This document shows, one piece after another, positions 1 to 7,546 of a DNA stretch of 36,372 nt. The stretch spans positions 1 to 36,372 of the forward strand of contig JAHIJO010000051.1 in the NCBI GenBank assembly GCA_018898455.1, written 5' to 3'. The translations under genes and the position numbers were made by a program. The stretch is from Verrucomicrobiota bacterium. Lineage in GTDB: Bacteria; Verrucomicrobiota; Kiritimatiellia; JAAZAB01. The notes beneath the pieces are model-generated. The model searched no databases. It saw only the letters and a list, made by a program, of their open reading frames with translations, and had not been told where the DNA came from. Positions within the stretch are counted from its first letter, which is position 1, and the number at the start of each line of letters is the position of its first letter.

Positions 1-110
1 AAATTAGCTTTATCATGGATAATAGGCAATAATATCCGATATAGTCCATATGAAGCATATCGTCACACCCTTTCATTGCTTCGAAGCACACGTTGGCGAA
101 CGCATAGGCA
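1..110. other. AT-rich left edge, no gene seen
   Basis: This stretch is AT-rich at first and holds no convincing open frame, RNA gene or hairpin. It lies directly after the stop codon of the glycosylase gene read on the minus strand. No T-tract terminator is recognisable in the part that is visible. Confidence 0.4.
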
Positions 111-743
111 TCAATGAACCGCCATGCAAGGCTTCGCCTTTATCGGGCGGCTGATCCACTCGCTGCCGCGAATCCAGAAGCGCCAGGGGCGTTGGGCGTC
201 CGCGCCCGCATACTGGACCCCGATCCGCGGGCCGGAAGCGATCTGCGACGGCCGAATTCGAATTCCCTGTTCCAGCCAGATCACGTCGCCCGACACGCTG
301 ATGCCGTTATGCTTCAAGCCAATGCCCAATGCCTGGGACAGGGCGCCGGGGCCCGCCCCGAGCGAACAATCCCGCCGCACCTTGCGGCGCCGTTTCAGCA
401 TGACCTCGATTCCATGAACCGGTTGGATTGCACGGATAAGCACAGCATCCGGAATGCCTTCCTTGTTGGTGATGATATTAAACAGGGAATGGATGCCGTA
501 GCACAGATAGACATACGCCACGCCGCCGCCGTGGAACATGACTTCCGTCCGCCGGGTCCGGCGATTGCCGTACGCATGGGAAGCCCGATCCCGGGCGCCG
601 CCGTAGGCTTCGGTCTCGACAATGATGCCGCCGCAGACCGGCCCGCGGCCGATATGCGTGAACAGCATCTTCCCCAGAAGTTCCCGACCGATTTTCACCA
701 CATCCGCCTGAAGGAAAAATGACGCTGTCAGCTTGAGGGCCAT
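111..743 (-). CDS. DNA-3-methyladenine glycosylase (AAG/MPG family)
   Basis: This 210-residue protein resembles the Aag/MPG family of monofunctional base-excision glycosylases, which remove alkylated or deaminated purines such as 3-methyladenine and hypoxanthine. The family core is visible as ETEAY (residues 43-47), SHA (55-57), a VYLCYGIH block (78-85) and LIRAIQP (102-108). By comparison with human AAG, E45 would be the water-activating residue, with Y47, H56 and R104 lining the pocket. The length is typical for bacterial members. The ATG at 743 has only a weak ribosome-binding site, so the start is the least certain part. The gene follows the GspF-like gene by about 110 bases that hold two hairpins, and may be transcribed with it. 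No functional link with the secretion gene is evident. Confidence 0.9.
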   Translation of the reverse strand: MALKLTASFFLQADVVKIGRELLGKMLFTHIGRGPVCGGIIVETEAYGGARDRASHAYGNRRTRRTEVMFHGGGVAYVYLCYGIHSLFNIITNKEGIPDAVLIRAIQPVHGIEVMLKRRRKVRRDCSLGAGPGALSQALGIGLKHNGISVSGDVIWLEQGIRIRPSQIASGPRIGVQYAGADAQRPWRFWIRGSEWISRPIKAKPCMAVH

Positions 744-771
744 GAGGGTCTTGTTCTTCCATCCGGATCAG

Positions 772-823
772 CCCGTCCCGGCGCAGCCACAGACGGGGTC
801 ATTGAAAGACCGGCGGGCGGTCT
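772..823 (-). terminator. Two GC-rich hairpins between the GspF-like gene and the glycosylase gene
   Basis: Two inverted repeats fill the gap. The first in transcription order pairs AGACCG with CGGTCT across a 5-base loop (807-823) and is followed by only three T residues. The second pairs CCCGTC with GACGGG (772-797), with an inner GGC/GCC step. Neither is followed by a real T-tract. They may be weak terminators, processing sites or mRNA stabilisers rather than strong intrinsic terminators. Confidence 0.3.
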
Positions 824-854
824 CCCGCGAATCATTACCGAAAGCGCAACATTC

Positions 855-2144
855 TCACTGGAGATTTTGAACGATGCTGATCAGCGGCATGAACATGGCA
901 ATTACGATCGTGCCGACCACCACCGCGAGAAAGATAATCATGATCGGCTCGATGATGGAAGTCATGCCCTCCACGGCGGCATCCACCTCCGTATCGTAAT
1001 TATCCGCGATCTTGACCAGCATTTCCGGAAGACGGCCGGTCTCTTCGCCCACGGTGACCATGCTGACGACCATCGCGGGAAACACGCCGGACGCCTCCAT
1101 CGGCGCCGCAACCGTTTCCCCTTCCTTCACACTGTCGTGGACCGACTGAACCGCGCGCGCCACGACCTCATTGCCGGCCGTATCCCGGACTATCGTCAGC
1201 GCCTGCAGAATCTGCACGCCGGACGTCATCAGGGTTCCCAGGGTGCGCGAAAACCGCGAAATACTGACCTTCGAAACCAAGCCTCCGATAATCGGTATTT
1301 TAAGCTTCAGCAGGTCGATATAATGCCGGCCCGGGCGGGATTTCCCGATCAGCTTGATGAAGATGATCAGCACCACCAAGGCTATAACCACCATCGGCGT
1401 CCGATGAACGAACATATTACTGACGTGGACGACAAACTGGGTGAGCGCCGGCAAGGGCGTTCCTTTCAATAAACTCTCGAAAATCTCAGTGAACGACGGA
1501 ATAATTTTGATCATCAGGAAGGTCAGGATCCCCACCGCCGTGATCAACACGACAATGGGATACACCATGGCGCCGCGGACTGTGGTCTTGATCTTTTCGG
1601 CTTTCTCGATGAATTCCGCCAATTTATTCAGGGTTACTTCGAGGACACCGCCGACCTCTCCGGCCCGGACCATGTTGACAAACAGTTTGTCAAATACTTT
1701 GGGATGCTGGCTCAATGCTTCAGCAAAGGTGCTGCCGCCCTCCACCGCCTCGCATAATTCCCCGTCGATGCGTTTGAGCGCCGTGCTTCTTTCCTGTTTA
1801 TTCAGGATCTGTAGTGCCCGAAGCAGGGGAACCCCCGCATCAATCAGGGTGGCCAGTTGACGGGTAAACACCATTAACTGTTTCTTCTTGACGCCACCAC
1901 CCAGGAAGCCCGGAAGGGAAATGTTGAATTCCCGCTTCCCCCCCCCTGCCTTCGGAGCGGCGGCCGGCTGACCCGCAGAAGCGCGTTTGACGCTGACGGC
2001 CTTGGATGTCACTTCCTCAACACTGGACGGGAAGAGCCCCATTTCCTTGAGTTTGGCAAGAGCGCTGATTCGATTCACCGCGTCCAACTGGCCGGCGCGT
2101 TCTTTTCCCTGACCATCGGATGCCACATATTTAAATGACGGCAT
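855..2144 (-). CDS. Type II secretion / type IV pilus platform protein (GspF/PilC family)
   Basis: This 429-residue inner-membrane protein would form the platform linking a cytoplasmic assembly ATPase to pseudopilus or pilus assembly. It shows the family layout: a soluble N-terminal segment opening with FKYVASDGQG, a low-complexity Ala/Gly/Lys linker near residues 55-75, and two repeated T2SSF domains. The first begins near FTRQLATLIDAGVPLLRAL and the second near FSRTLGTLMTSGVQILQAL. Hydrophobic stretches near residues 190-215, 240-265 and 395-420 fit three membrane segments. The start has a near-perfect Shine-Dalgarno (GAGGAGGTGA) 3 bases before the ATG. No other secretion genes are adjacent, so whether it serves secretion, type IV pili or pseudopili cannot be told. 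A dedicated promoter precedes it. Confidence 0.9.
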   Translation of the reverse strand: MPSFKYVASDGQGKERAGQLDAVNRISALAKLKEMGLFPSSVEEVTSKAVSVKRASAGQPAAAPKAGGGKREFNISLPGFLGGGVKKKQLMVFTRQLATLIDAGVPLLRALQILNKQERSTALKRIDGELCEAVEGGSTFAEALSQHPKVFDKLFVNMVRAGEVGGVLEVTLNKLAEFIEKAEKIKTTVRGAMVYPIVVLITAVGILTFLMIKIIPSFTEIFESLLKGTPLPALTQFVVHVSNMFVHRTPMVVIALVVLIIFIKLIGKSRPGRHYIDLLKLKIPIIGGLVSKVSISRFSRTLGTLMTSGVQILQALTIVRDTAGNEVVARAVQSVHDSVKEGETVAAPMEASGVFPAMVVSMVTVGEETGRLPEMLVKIADNYDTEVDAAVEGMTSIIEPIMIIFLAVVVGTIVIAMFMPLISIVQNLQ

Positions 2145-2191
2145 GATTCACCTCCTCAAGGACAACATCCATCAATCTGATAATGATGATC

Positions 2192-2220
2192 ATTTAATGA
2201 CAGAATGCTCCGTCTGTCAA
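2192..2220 (-). promoter_or_regulatory. Promoter with palindrome ahead of the GspF-like gene
   Basis: On the minus strand a -35 box TTGACA (2220-2215) is followed by a 17-bp spacer and TTAAAT (2197-2192), which matches four of six -10 positions. The predicted start of transcription is near 2185, about 40 bases before the ATG at 2144. A perfect inverted repeat, TGACAGA (2198-2204) and TCTGTCA (2213-2219) with an 8-base centre, lies inside the promoter and overlaps the -35 box. This looks like an operator. The regulator is unknown. The gene therefore probably does not rely on read-through from rplQ. Confidence 0.55.
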
Positions 2221-2394
2221 TGATAGAATAGGACAGATCAGGAATGGTTCAGGACTTGCGCAACAAGAAATAATCGGCGGGACCAAAGAGACTAGCAATA
2301 TCGCGCTCAGACGCATCAATTGACTGAGGCACCCATCCCCGGGAGAAGAACAGCATCGCACTGGATACCAACCGGGAAAACCATTGTCAAGGAA
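2221..2394. other. Intergenic region between rplQ and the GspF promoter
   Basis: No gene is seen here. It is the expected place for a terminator of the long ribosomal transcript, but no GC-rich stem followed by a T-tract is visible on the minus strand. The only stem noticed is a weak CTCAG/CTGAG pair around a TCAATTGA centre. A TTGACA hexamer at 2390-2385 has a TATCCA 17 bases downstream, which is a poor promoter match. Confidence 0.35.
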
Positions 2395-2820
2395 TCAGCC
2401 GGCGACAGCCGGTTTGTCCTTCTTTTCGTCCTTGACGACCGGCTTCTTTTTCTTATCTACGGCGCGGATATTGACCCATTCAACAATCGCCAACGCGGCG
2501 CCATCGCTCCGGTAACGCGCCAGCTTGATGATGCGGGTGTAACCTCCGGCTCGATCCTGGCACTGGGGAGCGATCTCGGCAAAGAGTATTTTGACGATGT
2601 CCTTTCGCCGCAAGACCGACACAGCGCGCCGCCGGGTGGCAAGGGTTCCGCGTTTGGCCAGCGTGACCATTTTTTCGGCCAACGACCGCATCGCTTTGGC
2701 TTTCGTCAGCGTGGTTGTGATCCGTTTCTCAAAAATCAGACTGCAGACGAGGTTGGCCATCATCGCCGTCCGATGGGCCGTGGACCTTCCAAATGTTGAT
2801 GAAACCATCCTGTGGCGCAT
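2395..2820 (-). CDS. rplQ: 50S ribosomal protein L17
   Basis: This is the L17 (bL17) protein of the large subunit and the last gene of the alpha-type cluster. It opens with MRHRMVSSTFGR followed by HRTAMMANLV, matching the family signature of MRHR then a His-Arg-Ala-Met segment. The 141 residues include a lysine-rich tail (KDEKKDKP) beyond the folded core. The ATG at 2820 has a good AGGA ribosome-binding site at ideal spacing. It is separated from rpoA by about 97 bases of unusual AT-rich sequence, which is long for this cluster. Confidence 0.95.
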   Translation of the reverse strand: MRHRMVSSTFGRSTAHRTAMMANLVCSLIFEKRITTTLTKAKAMRSLAEKMVTLAKRGTLATRRRAVSVLRRKDIVKILFAEIAPQCQDRAGGYTRIIKLARYRSDGAALAIVEWVNIRAVDKKKKPVVKDEKKDKPAVAG

Positions 2821-2846
2821 AGCTGTTTCCTAACGCGGCCAAAACC

Positions 2847-2906
2847 GCAAATTCTAATAGCGAAATCCCAAATAAATTCAAATGACCAAAGCCTAAAAAT
2901 TCAAAA
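2847..2906. repeat. AT-rich intergenic repeat-like patch between rpoA and rplQ
   Basis: The plus strand reads as a series of A-rich words (AAATTC, AAATCCC, AAATTCAAATGACCAAA, AAATTCAAAA) flanked by CCGC on one side and GCGG on the other. Its composition differs sharply from the GC-rich coding sequence around it. From memory, similar AAATnC/ATGACCAAA-rich patches recur in intergenic regions of some environmental bacterial genomes (Planctomycetes, Omnitrophota and others), but this cannot be verified here. It has no coding potential. It could alternatively be ordinary AT-rich spacer DNA. Confidence 0.4.
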
Positions 2907-2917
2907 GGCGGAACAAT

Positions 2918-3931
2918 CTAGGACACCGCGGCGTCGGTCGACTTCGGACTTAAGAAGTCCGGCTCAAACTTCATCCCCAGCGACAGCTCCAGTTCTTTCA
3001 ACTTTTCCTGAATCTCGTGCAAAGATTTTCGCCCGAAATTGCGATACTTAAGCATATCGGCTTCCGTTTTCTGGGCCAATGCGCCCACGCTGAGAATATT
3101 GGCGTTATTAAGGCAATTGGCGGCGCGCACGCTGAGTTCGATTTCATTTACGCTCATGTTCAGTTTCTTGCGCAGTCCGTCACGGTCACGATCAACAATT
3201 ATTTCGCTCTGCTCGAATTCCAGCAGGTCTTCGTCATAATTAACGAACACATCCAAGTGATGCCGCAGGATAGTGGCCGCGCGAATCATGGCATCATCGG
3301 GCGTGATCCGCTCATCCGTCCAGACTTCCACGATCAGTTTCTCGTAATCGGTGCGGCGCCCAACGCGGACATTTTCAACTGAAACATTCACCCGTTGGAC
3401 AGGGGAAAAGATGCAGTCGATCGGAATGATGCCAATGTCCTGTTCCTTCTTGCCGCTCCAGTCAGCCGCCCTGAATCCGCGCCCCAACATGACTTCCATC
3501 TGGGCGTTCAATTTCCCATCCTCGGCCAGGGTGGCAATGTAATGCGCCGGATTCAGCACTTCAACGAACGGATCCGTCTCGATATCGCCAGCCGTAACTT
3601 CGCCCGGTCCGCAGGCACGAAGGGTGATTTTTCGCGGCTCGCGGCAATGCATCCGGAGAAGCACCTTCTTCAGGTTGAGGATGATGTCGGTGACGTCCTC
3701 AACGACACCGGGAATCGCGCAAAATTCATGATAAGCCCCTTCAATATTGACCGACGAAATAGCAACGCCTTCGAGGGACGACAATAGCACGCGGCGCAAG
3801 GAATTTCCTATTGTCCGGCCATAACCAGATTCAAACGGCTCCGCCATGAACTTGGCGTATGTACTGGTGACCATGGAGTCATCCTTCATAACCCGCCGCG
3901 GCATCTCAAAACGACCAATCCTGACAGTCAT
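2918..3931 (-). CDS. rpoA: DNA-directed RNA polymerase subunit alpha
   Basis: RpoA (337 residues) dimerises to scaffold the assembly of beta and beta' and contacts promoters and activators. The N-terminal domain carries MAEPFESGYGRTIGNSLRR, the family's assembly motif. The C-terminal domain (about residues 264-320) has the helix-hairpin-helix signature IELSVRAANCLNNANI and FGRKSLHEIQ, which binds UP elements. I chose the ATG at 3931 because the protein then begins MTVRIGRFEMP and AAAGGAT lies just upstream. The open frame continues 49 codons further upstream without family similarity. It lies between rpsD and rplQ as in the alpha operon. Confidence 0.96.
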   Translation of the reverse strand: MTVRIGRFEMPRRVMKDDSMVTSTYAKFMAEPFESGYGRTIGNSLRRVLLSSLEGVAISSVNIEGAYHEFCAIPGVVEDVTDIILNLKKVLLRMHCREPRKITLRACGPGEVTAGDIETDPFVEVLNPAHYIATLAEDGKLNAQMEVMLGRGFRAADWSGKKEQDIGIIPIDCIFSPVQRVNVSVENVRVGRRTDYEKLIVEVWTDERITPDDAMIRAATILRHHLDVFVNYDEDLLEFEQSEIIVDRDRDGLRKKLNMSVNEIELSVRAANCLNNANILSVGALAQKTEADMLKYRNFGRKSLHEIQEKLKELELSLGMKFEPDFLSPKSTDAAVS

Positions 3932-4043
3932 GGTTATCCTTTCCAACCTGGATCCACCGGTGATCCGGGAACTCGCGGCGAGAGTCCGGTCGCGTCCTCT
4001 CCGGTTCACGAAATCCTGACAATCCCCGGCAAATGCCCTATTA

Positions 4044-4670
4044 TTACTTCGAACACAATTCAACGATAAGCTGTTCATTCACCAGCGGAACCATTTCTTC
4101 CCGCGCGGGAATATGCAGGATTTCCCCCATGAAACTCATGCGGTCCAACCCCAGCCAAGGACACAGCGTCTTACCTTCCGCTGCATCCAGCCAACGCTTG
4201 GCGGCCTCGCGACTCTGCTTCTGATCCTTCACTCCCACCCGGTCCCCAGCTTTCAATACCATGGAGGGAATGTTGGCATTCCGTCCGTTCACCAGCACAT
4301 GGCGATGCAGGACAAACTGCCGGGCGGCCCGGCGCGACGGCGCAAATCCCAATCGGTACACCAGATTATCAAGTCGCATTTCAAGCATTTGAAGAAGGTA
4401 GTCCCCGGTAATCCCACGGCGGCGCAGAGCCCTTTGAAAGAACACCTTAAACTGACCGTCCTGCATTCCGAAATGCCTTTTAAGCCGCTGTTTCTCCCGC
4501 AATTGGAGGGAATAATCCGAAGGTTTAGAGCGGCGCGCCCCATGCATGCCCGGCGCCGGACGCCCGGTATCAATAGGACACTTCGCCATGTTACAGCGAT
4601 CGCCCTTGAGGAAAAGCTTCATACCTTCCCGGCGACATAAGCGACACACCGGCCCGTTATATCTTCCCAT
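4044..4670 (-). CDS. rpsD: 30S ribosomal protein S4 (zinc-binding form)
   Basis: S4 (uS4) is a primary 16S rRNA binder that nucleates 30S assembly. This 208-residue protein starts MGRYNGPVCRLCRREG and carries four cysteines, C9, C12, C26 and C31, so it is the zinc-containing (C+) form. The S4 RNA-binding domain follows (MRLDNLVYRLGFAPSRRAAR, then HVLVNGRNANIPS). An AAGGG site 8 bases before the ATG supports the start at 4670. It lies between rpsK and rpoA. A role as an alpha-operon repressor, known in E. coli, is possible but no target structure was identified. Confidence 0.96.
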   Translation of the reverse strand: MGRYNGPVCRLCRREGMKLFLKGDRCNMAKCPIDTGRPAPGMHGARRSKPSDYSLQLREKQRLKRHFGMQDGQFKVFFQRALRRRGITGDYLLQMLEMRLDNLVYRLGFAPSRRAARQFVLHRHVLVNGRNANIPSMVLKAGDRVGVKDQKQSREAAKRWLDAAEGKTLCPWLGLDRMSFMGEILHIPAREEMVPLVNEQLIVELCSK

Positions 4671-4758
4671 GCTGTCGTCCCTTTCCTATGCCACAACGCA
4701 AGATTATTGTACTTTTTTCCGCCACTCCGATGTTACTATTACCCGGTTACATGCATCG

Positions 4759-5304
4759 TTAGACGCGCCGCCGTTTTCTTGGGCGACAACCGTCATGAGG
4801 CATCGGCGTTACATCACGAATCAGGGTAATCGCCAACCCGGCGGCCTGTAGAGCACGGATGGCCGATTCACGGCCTGATCCGGGTCCCTGAACCCGCACT
4901 TCAAGCTCCTGCATACGATATGCCGACATCTGGCGCGCCGCATCCTGGGCGACGACCGTGGCAGCGTAAGCAGTACTTTTGCGGGTTCCCTTGAATCCCA
5001 TTCGGCCCGAACTGCTCCACCCCAGCACGGCGCCCTTCAAATCGGTAATGGTCACTTGCGTGTTATTAAACGTCGCATTGATATGGGCAATGCCCGCCGA
5101 TACACTACGCAACGCTTTGCGGCGCACCGTTTTTTCTTCCCGGGGCGCTGTTTCCTGGGACGCCGCTCCCTGGGGCGCGCCCCCGCCCTTGGCGTCGGCG
5201 GCGGGCGGCTTTTCATGCGCGCCTTGCACTTCACCTTTGGCCGACCCCTTTTTGGGAGCAGGCTCCGCGGGAGTTTTTTCAACCCGCTTTTCTTCATTTG
5301 CCAT
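4759..5304 (-). CDS. rpsK: 30S ribosomal protein S11 with N-terminal extension
   Basis: S11 (uS11) lies on the platform of the 30S subunit near the mRNA exit. The conserved core (from about residue 60) shows [45 protein letters not shown] and the ending [10 protein letters not shown]. The protein is 181 residues against about 129 in E. coli. The first 52 or so residues are a charged, Ala/Pro/Gly/Lys-rich extension that looks disordered. The ATG at 5304 has an AAGGA site 9 bases upstream and no internal ATG lies in the extension, so it appears genuine. Position 171 is Asp in HDGC, where bacterial S11 proteins normally have Asn. Confidence 0.95.
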   Translation of the reverse strand: MANEEKRVEKTPAEPAPKKGSAKGEVQGAHEKPPAADAKGGGAPQGAASQETAPREEKTVRRKALRSVSAGIAHINATFNNTQVTITDLKGAVLGWSSSGRMGFKGTRKSTAYAATVVAQDAARQMSAYRMQELEVRVQGPGSGRESAIRALQAAGLAITLIRDVTPMPHDGCRPRKRRRV

Positions 5305-5343
5305 GGTGCTGATTCCTTCCTCGCGCCGACAATACCGGAACGC

Positions 5344-5748
5344 CTAATCCTTGTCTTTTTGCATTTCTTCCCGGGTGGCCTTGACGCGAATCACGCCCAC
5401 TGTCTTCCGGACACCCTTGCGCGTCCGGGCATTAGTATGGGTTCGCTGTCCACGCACGGGCAACCCCTTGCGATGCCGAACACCGCGATAAGATTGAATA
5501 CTGATCAGGCGGCGTATGTTTTGGGCTACTTCACGGCGCAGATCCCCTTCCAGCACATAGCCTTCCTGGAGAATTGCCGTGATCCGCGCCATTTCTTCAG
5601 CCGTCAGGTCATCGGACCGCTTGACCGGATCAATGTTGGCTTTGGCAATAATATCTTGGGCGCGAGACAGGCCGATTCCGTAAATATACCGAAGCGAATA
5701 TTCAACCCGCTTCTTCCCCGGAATATCAATGCCAAGTATTTTGGGCAT
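5344..5748 (-). CDS. rpsM: 30S ribosomal protein S13
   Basis: S13 (uS13) sits in the 30S head and contacts the P-site tRNA and L5. The 134-residue sequence has the family opening ([20 protein letters not shown]), a helix-hairpin-helix region, and the basic tail [18 protein letters not shown] that reaches the tRNA. A strong purine-rich site (AGGAGAGAGGGG) precedes the ATG at 5748. It follows rpmJ closely, the usual order infA-rpmJ-rpsM-rpsK-rpsD. Confidence 0.96.
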   Translation of the reverse strand: MPKILGIDIPGKKRVEYSLRYIYGIGLSRAQDIIAKANIDPVKRSDDLTAEEMARITAILQEGYVLEGDLRREVAQNIRRLISIQSYRGVRHRKGLPVRGQRTHTNARTRKGVRKTVGVIRVKATREEMQKDKD

Positions 5749-5759
5749 ACCCCTCTCTC

Positions 5760-5873
5760 CTATCCTTGCCGCTGTTTATGGCGCAGATTGTTGCAAATCA
5801 CAAAGACCACACCCTTGCGCCGAACTATTTTGCAGCGTTCACAAATCCGTTTGACTGAACTTCGCACCTTCAT
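5760..5873 (-). CDS. rpmJ: 50S ribosomal protein L36
   Basis: This 37-residue gene was found by translating the gap between infA and rpsM. It begins [15 protein letters not shown] and ends [10 protein letters not shown], matching bacterial bL36. The zinc ligands C11, C14, C27 and H32 are all present, so this is the zinc-binding (C+) form. Its ATG (5873) overlaps the TGA stop of infA as ATGA, indicating translational coupling. Length, motif and position agree fully with the spc/alpha junction of other bacteria. Confidence 0.95.
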   Translation of the reverse strand: MKVRSSVKRICERCKIVRRKGVVFVICNNLRHKQRQG

Positions 5874-6118
5874 TCTGACGATTCTCCATTCCCATAACAC
5901 CGGACAATCCGGCCCGTAGCCAGATCCCCCGGGAATACTTCCACGACAACATGATCGCCAATCTTGCGCGCATCGCCCCGACGCTCCCCGGTATCTGCCC
6001 GACCGCGCTCAATAGCCACGACCCGATGCCCATTACCCAGTTCTGAAACAAAAACGGATGGTTTTATCACATCCACAAGGACGGCGTCCAGTTTAATTAT
6101 CTCTTTTTTCGCTCGCAC
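5870..6118 (-). CDS. infA: Translation initiation factor IF-1 (divergent)
   Basis: IF-1 is an OB-fold protein that occupies the 30S A site during initiation. Its position between map and rpmJ is the standard one. Family features are an opening [14 protein letters not shown] strand, [10 protein letters not shown], and the closing [19 protein letters not shown]. The usual segment HISGKMRxxxIRI after the GH motif is replaced by residues 35-53 ([19 protein letters not shown]), which is very unusual for IF-1. The frame reads from a GTG at 6118, overlapping the end of map by 26 bases, without a strong ribosome-binding site. No later start would keep the first strand. It ends ATGA-overlapped with rpmJ. 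A second, canonical infA elsewhere in the genome is possible. Confidence 0.8.
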   Translation of the reverse strand: MRAKKEIIKLDAVLVDVIKPSVFVSELGNGHRVVAIERGRADTGERRGDARKIGDHVVVEVFPGDLATGRIVRCYGNGESSE

Positions 6119-6857
6119 AGGTCAATATTTCCGCGGCAGTAACGCCCACGGCTACCGTATGCTCGACATGCGCCGAGGGCCGTCGATCCCGCGTGACCAC
6201 CGTCCAGCGATCCTCTAAAACTTCAACGCCCGCCACGCCCAGATTGACCATGGGTTCAATCGCCAGCGTCATTCCATCCCTAAGCACGGGGCCCCGGCCC
6301 GGGGATCCGAAATTCGGAATCTGCGGGTCCTCGTGCATGGTCCGACCGATGCCATGTCCCACGAAATCATGCACCACCGAAAAGCCGGCCGCCGTTGCCA
6401 CCTGCTCGATGGCGGCGGAAATATCCGATAGCCGGTTGCCGGCCCGCGCCTGCCGTATTCCCGCGGCCAGAGCCTGTTGCGCAGTGGCAACGAGCCGGAT
6501 GACATCCGGGTCTGAAACCCCCACCATAATCGTCGTGGCCATATCCCCGACGAAGCCGTCCACCACCACACCCACGTCCAAACTGACAATGTCCCCGATC
6601 CGGATACGCCGCGGACCGGGCAAACCGTGAACAACCTCTTCGTTCACTGAAATGCACACATTACCCGGATATCCCCGGTACCCCAAAAACGCGCTTTTCG
6701 CGCCAAACTGTCGGATCATATTGGCCGCACATCGATCGATCTCCGCGGTGGTCATCCCCGGGCCCACGCTCCGGGCCACGGCATCGCAAACCTCGGCCGT
6801 AATCCGACCCGCCCGCCGCATTTTTTTCAGCTCCTCATGATTCTTGATAATAATCAT
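6093..6857 (-). CDS. map: Type I methionine aminopeptidase
   Basis: MetAP removes the initiator methionine from nascent proteins. With the ATG at 6857, which overlaps the adk stop as ATGA and has AGAGAG upstream, the protein is 254 residues and begins MIIIKNHEELKKMRRAG. The five metal ligands are visible: D94, D105, H168 (in GHGIG), E201 (AIEPM) and E232 (HVEHTV), with H77 in VVHG as the substrate-binding histidine. The frame extends six codons further upstream, but that start lies inside adk. The order secY-adk-map-infA is the classic spc arrangement. Confidence 0.95.
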   Translation of the reverse strand: MIIIKNHEELKKMRRAGRITAEVCDAVARSVGPGMTTAEIDRCAANMIRQFGAKSAFLGYRGYPGNVCISVNEEVVHGLPGPRRIRIGDIVSLDVGVVVDGFVGDMATTIMVGVSDPDVIRLVATAQQALAAGIRQARAGNRLSDISAAIEQVATAAGFSVVHDFVGHGIGRTMHEDPQIPNFGSPGRGPVLRDGMTLAIEPMVNLGVAGVEVLEDRWTVVTRDRRPSAHVEHTVAVGVTAAEILTCASEKRDN

Positions 6858-7546
6858 GACTCTCTGGCGGCGCAAAATGATTCGTCCGAAACTGTTTTCC
6901 TCATGATTTCCAACATATCGGCCACCGTCTGATCCTTGCGGCGTGACGAATCCACGCGCACCAGGAGATGCTGGCGGTCGTAATAGGCGATCAAATCCCC
7001 GGTCTGCCGGTGAAACACATCCAACCGGTTTTCTATGGTTGCCCGCATATCATCCGGCCGTTGAATCAACTCTCCGCCACAAGCATCACACCGGCCCGCC
7101 TGTTTCGGCGGAATATTGCGAATATGAAAAATAGCGCCGCAATTCCGGCAGACACGGCGGCCCGTCAATCGATCCAGCACCACTTCCCGCGACACTTCGA
7201 GCAAAAACACCAAGGGCAAGCAAGCCCGAATCTTATTGAAATGGCCGGCGAGCAGTTCGGCCTGGGCCAGCGTCCGGGGAAAGCCGTCAAACATATAGCG
7301 GCGATCCGCCGGTCCCCGGCTTAGATGGTCCACGACCATCTTGACGATCAGATCATCGGAAACCAGATTACCCTTCTGCATGCAGGCGTCCGCAGCACGC
7401 CCCAGCTCCGTGCCTTGCTTGACCGCCGCGCGAAGCATGTCGCCCGTGGAGATGTGGACGTAATCCGTGGCCGCGGCAAGCGCCTCGGCAATGGTGCCCT
7501 TGCCCGCTCCCGGCGCTCCCAGTAATATGATGGCCTCAATGCTCAT
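6854..7546 (-). CDS. adk: Adenylate kinase (zinc-type LID)
   Basis: Adenylate kinase interconverts ATP plus AMP with two ADP in the cytosol. The P-loop GAPGAGKGT lies at residues 10-18, the AMP-binding STGDMLR at 33-39 and the DGFPRT motif at 87-92. The LID domain carries C133, C136, C153 and C156, the four-cysteine zinc site of the long bacterial form. I prefer the ATG at 7546, whose A is shared with the secY stop (TGATG) and which follows GGGGAAGG; a TTG one codon upstream is also in frame. The gene overlaps map at its end. Confidence 0.95.
   Translation of the reverse strand: MSIEAIILLGAPGAGKGTIAEALAAATDYVHISTGDMLRAAVKQGTELGRAADACMQKGNLVSDDLIVKMVVDHLSRGPADRRYMFDGFPRTLAQAELLAGHFNKIRACLPLVFLLEVSREVVLDRLTGRRVCRNCGAIFHIRNIPPKQAGRCDACGGELIQRPDDMRATIENRLDVFHRQTGDLIAYYDRQHLLVRVDSSRRKDQTVADMLEIMRKTVSDESFCAARES

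Noticed and set aside
478-762. Second minus-strand frame over the glycosylase gene (starts MEEQDPHG)
   Set aside because: It overlaps the conserved AAG-family frame and shows no conserved motif.
2362-2390. TTGACA with TATCCA 17 bases downstream at the rplQ stop
   Set aside because: The -10 match is poor (three of six) and a much better promoter for the next gene lies at 2192-2220.
2818-2832. AGGAAACAGCTATG at the rplQ start is identical to the lacZ/M13 reverse-primer region
   Set aside because: The match is only 14 bases, continues straight into genuine rplQ codons, and is just a good ribosome-binding site; no vector sequence surrounds it.
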